A DNA stretch of 64,000 bases, taken from NCBI GenBank assembly GCA_013397455.1, contig VYZB01000123.1, forward strand, positions 2,024,651-2,088,650, read 5' to 3'. The first letter of the stretch is position 1, and every line of letters starts with the position of its first letter. Position numbers and translations under genes: made by a program. Source of the DNA: Crotophaga sulcirostris (lineage: Eukaryota > Chordata > Aves > Cuculiformes > Crotophagidae). Positions 61,732 through 64,000 of the stretch are shown one piece after another. Under the pieces are notes generated by a model. That model was given only the letters and a program-made list of their open reading frames with translations, was not told the origin of the DNA and ran no database searches.

Positions 61732-64000
61732 CTGCAAAGTAGAAAAAGTCATTTGAGAATTAGATAAAACAAATAAGAATAACAACTACAATCTCTCCAT
61801 CACATCCAGGTTGGGGGGGGGGGGATAAAAACTGAACAAACAAAATCCACACAAACAAAAAATCCACAAGTGCTAATGTTCTGTATGTGGTGAAGCAGGA
61901 AGCAGTCACTTTTCAAAATTGAAAGACCCACAGAGGCAAAATGGGTATCTTTTCTCAGTGGTTTATTTAGACTTTCTCCACATATACCATTGAATCCGAA
62001 TTAAGACTGATCCCTCAAAAGTTAATACTGCTGTGGTGATTGAAGCAGTTGAACTCAGTAGTCCAACTGGAGGTGAAAATGTGTTTACACGAAAGTAGCA
62101 CGCTGTCGTGTTTTTAGCATTACAACAAAGTCAATTTGTGATGCGGCCAACATGCTGGAGAACTAGCAAAAAAAATATTCTGCTGCTGCTGCTGAGAGAC
62201 CATGACACAATTTCTGGCATCCACTTTACTGTCCGGAATCCAAACTCCAGTAGCAATAACACTTTACCAGACTCTCTTACAGGACATATTTAGGAAGTGA
62301 ATAATAATTGTCGAACGCTACTGCAGATAAAATGGTAAATTGAAGAGTACAATGTGCAGCACTCAGAAGAGCTTATTCCAGCACACGTTACATTCATTTT
62401 TGCAAAGAAAAAAAAGGCAGTAGGATGAAGAGGAAAGAACTAAAACTACACTAAGCACTGATGGGCCATGTGAGAGAAAATAAATACTAATGCCATGGTT
62501 TCCATGGGTTTCATTCAGGAAACTGGCTTTCAGCAGGAAGGTAAGACTCTGAGAGCTTTTCAAACTCACAGACTGGATGGTTGATTCTGTGCCTGCTGCC
62601 CTTCAAAATCTTAGCCATCAACTACTATTTAATTGTTGAAATAACTTCCTTGGCAGTAGTTTCATGTTAGAAAATGAAGTCAGCATCAAGCACAGAGAAA
62701 GTATTTTCCCTGTTGATATACTGAGTTACGAGTTAATCAAATTAGCAACCATTCATCTTTTCTATATACTGATTTTTAGTTTCCCAACAGCCCCTGTCAA
62801 AATATATTTTACTGCCTGATGTATTTATTACCTCTGCTTGCAGTACATAGTTAAAACAGAAAACTATGCTTTTTCTCCTCCCTCAACAGCAAAAGAGAGT
62901 AATACTGCATCGAGACCTCTGCAGTTGGAGAAGAGAGTGGGATTTCATTCAGTTCTGGTTTTAATCCAGTCTAGTCAGAGACATTTGGCACACATTACCT
63001 TTTCCTTTTCTACACAATCCAGAAAAGCCTAATACTTCACAAGTGTACCATCTACTACAGACAAAAGAAAAAAATACACTGACTCATTTCAAAAGAAGTT
63101 TTGCACACCCGCTCATCAAAAGTTAAGTGGTAGAATTGTTCTAAAATTAACCCCGGACGCTTCAATCACTGCTCTGATTGGAAGAGGCATAACCAAAAGT
63201 GTATTTAAATTACTAAGATTTCTTTGTCTTTCTGGATTTGCGTAAACAGCATCAGACACATTTATGTCAGAGTCTGAACAAAGATCTTTATCTCAAAGAA
63301 ACAGATCTATTCGCTGGTTATCTCAACTTTCATGGCACACCATTAGAACTCTGAGTCCTTCCTATCTATCACTGCCTTTTATCACAGTATCACAGGGTTG
63401 GAAAGGACCTTTGAGATCATCGAGTCCAACCTATAACCCAACACCAACCCCAACCCAGCATCTAAACCCTGGCACTGAGTGCCTCAGCCAATCTCCTCTT
63501 AAACACCTCCAGGGTTGGTGACTCCACCACCTCCCTGGGCAGCGCATTCCCATGGCCAATCACCCTTTCAGAGAAGAACTTTTTCCTAATATCAAGCCTA
63601 GACTTTCCCTGAGAAAGCTTGAGTCCATGTCCTCTTGTTCTGTCTTTGCAATAAAAAACAAAACAAAACAAAATTTTGAGTCTCTTGGTTCAAAGTCTAT
63701 TTGTTCCAAAAATATAATTTCATGCTATTCCCTATTTGTTACAAACACATAAAATAATTTATCATTTTAGTTTAACACATTTTAATGATCCATAGACCAC
63801 AAAGAATCTTTCTATTCTTTTCCTTTTAGCAACATTCAGAAAGGCAGCTCTGTGAAGAGAACATTTGCAACCATAGATTTAAATCACATACTACTCTATG
63901 AGTCACCTCACAATTACAGAGTCAAAGTAAAACTTCAGAATAGTTTGTAGTTTAAAAAGCAGTTATAAACCTTGTGTTTTGAACTAGCTGGTGAGTGTGT
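61732..64000 (-). other. MYO1B: MYO1B intron upstream of the P-loop exon (runs off window)
   Basis: No further coding exon seen up to the window end. Contains a 12-G run (61813-61824) and the CR1 fragment at 63382-63648. Confidence 0.8.
63382..63648 (-). mobile_element. CR1 LINE 3' fragment
   Basis: Starts TCACAGTATCACAGGGTTGG. About 267 bp matching 8486-8752 through the TCCCATGGCCAATCACCCTT block. Followed by an A-rich AAACAAAACAAAAC stretch. Confidence 0.9.

Noticed and set aside
63264..63671. Open frames in both directions over CR1 sequence (also at 8537-8758, 13028-13261 and 60832-61270)
   Set aside because: They translate the CR1 3' untranslated tail, which carries no reverse-transcriptase sequence. 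Not genes.

Overview
The window is vertebrate nuclear DNA, almost certainly from a bird. It has split coding exons with canonical GT/AG borders, introns of only 0.2-8 kb, and many 5'-truncated CR1 LINE tails with the bird-type 3' end. Most CR1 copies belong to one closely similar subfamily. That fits a CR1-rich bird lineage such as woodpeckers and relatives, but this is a weak inference. Two runs of N (37588-37783 and 52917-53261) are assembly gaps.

One gene fills about 85% of the window: MYO1B (unconventional myosin-Ib), on the minus strand. I located 28 coding exons from 61731 down to a TAA stop at 7172-7174. They join without a frame break into 1052 codons plus the stop. The first exon seen starts in the third base of a codon and carries the ATP-binding P-loop, so the N-terminal exons (about 84 residues by comparison with the 1136-residue mammalian six-IQ form) lie beyond 64000. 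In transcript order: motor head (61.7-28.6 kb), lever arm with six IQ motifs (28.1-17.7 kb), then the basic TH1/PH-like membrane-binding tail (17.3-7.2 kb) and the 3' UTR (about 7.17 to 6.0 kb). Residue numbers below assume the 84 missing residues.

The lever-arm exons (69, 87, 87, 87 and 75 bp) are all phase 0. Two of them (23459-23545 and 20905-20991) are near-copies of each other. They correspond to the exons that are alternatively spliced in mammals to give 4-, 5- or 6-IQ isoforms.

Downstream (1 to about 6000) is intergenic DNA with two CR1 fragments and no recognisable gene. Introns hold further CR1 fragments, including a nested pair, a head-to-head inverted pair and one copy touching a splice donor. 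They also hold a 36-bp minisatellite beside an assembly gap, a 48-bp triplicate and smaller duplications. I found no RNA gene, CRISPR array, intact mobile element or second protein-coding gene. The most noteworthy points are the minisatellite, the CR1 insertion at an exon edge, and an alanine where the first IQ motif normally has its glutamine.
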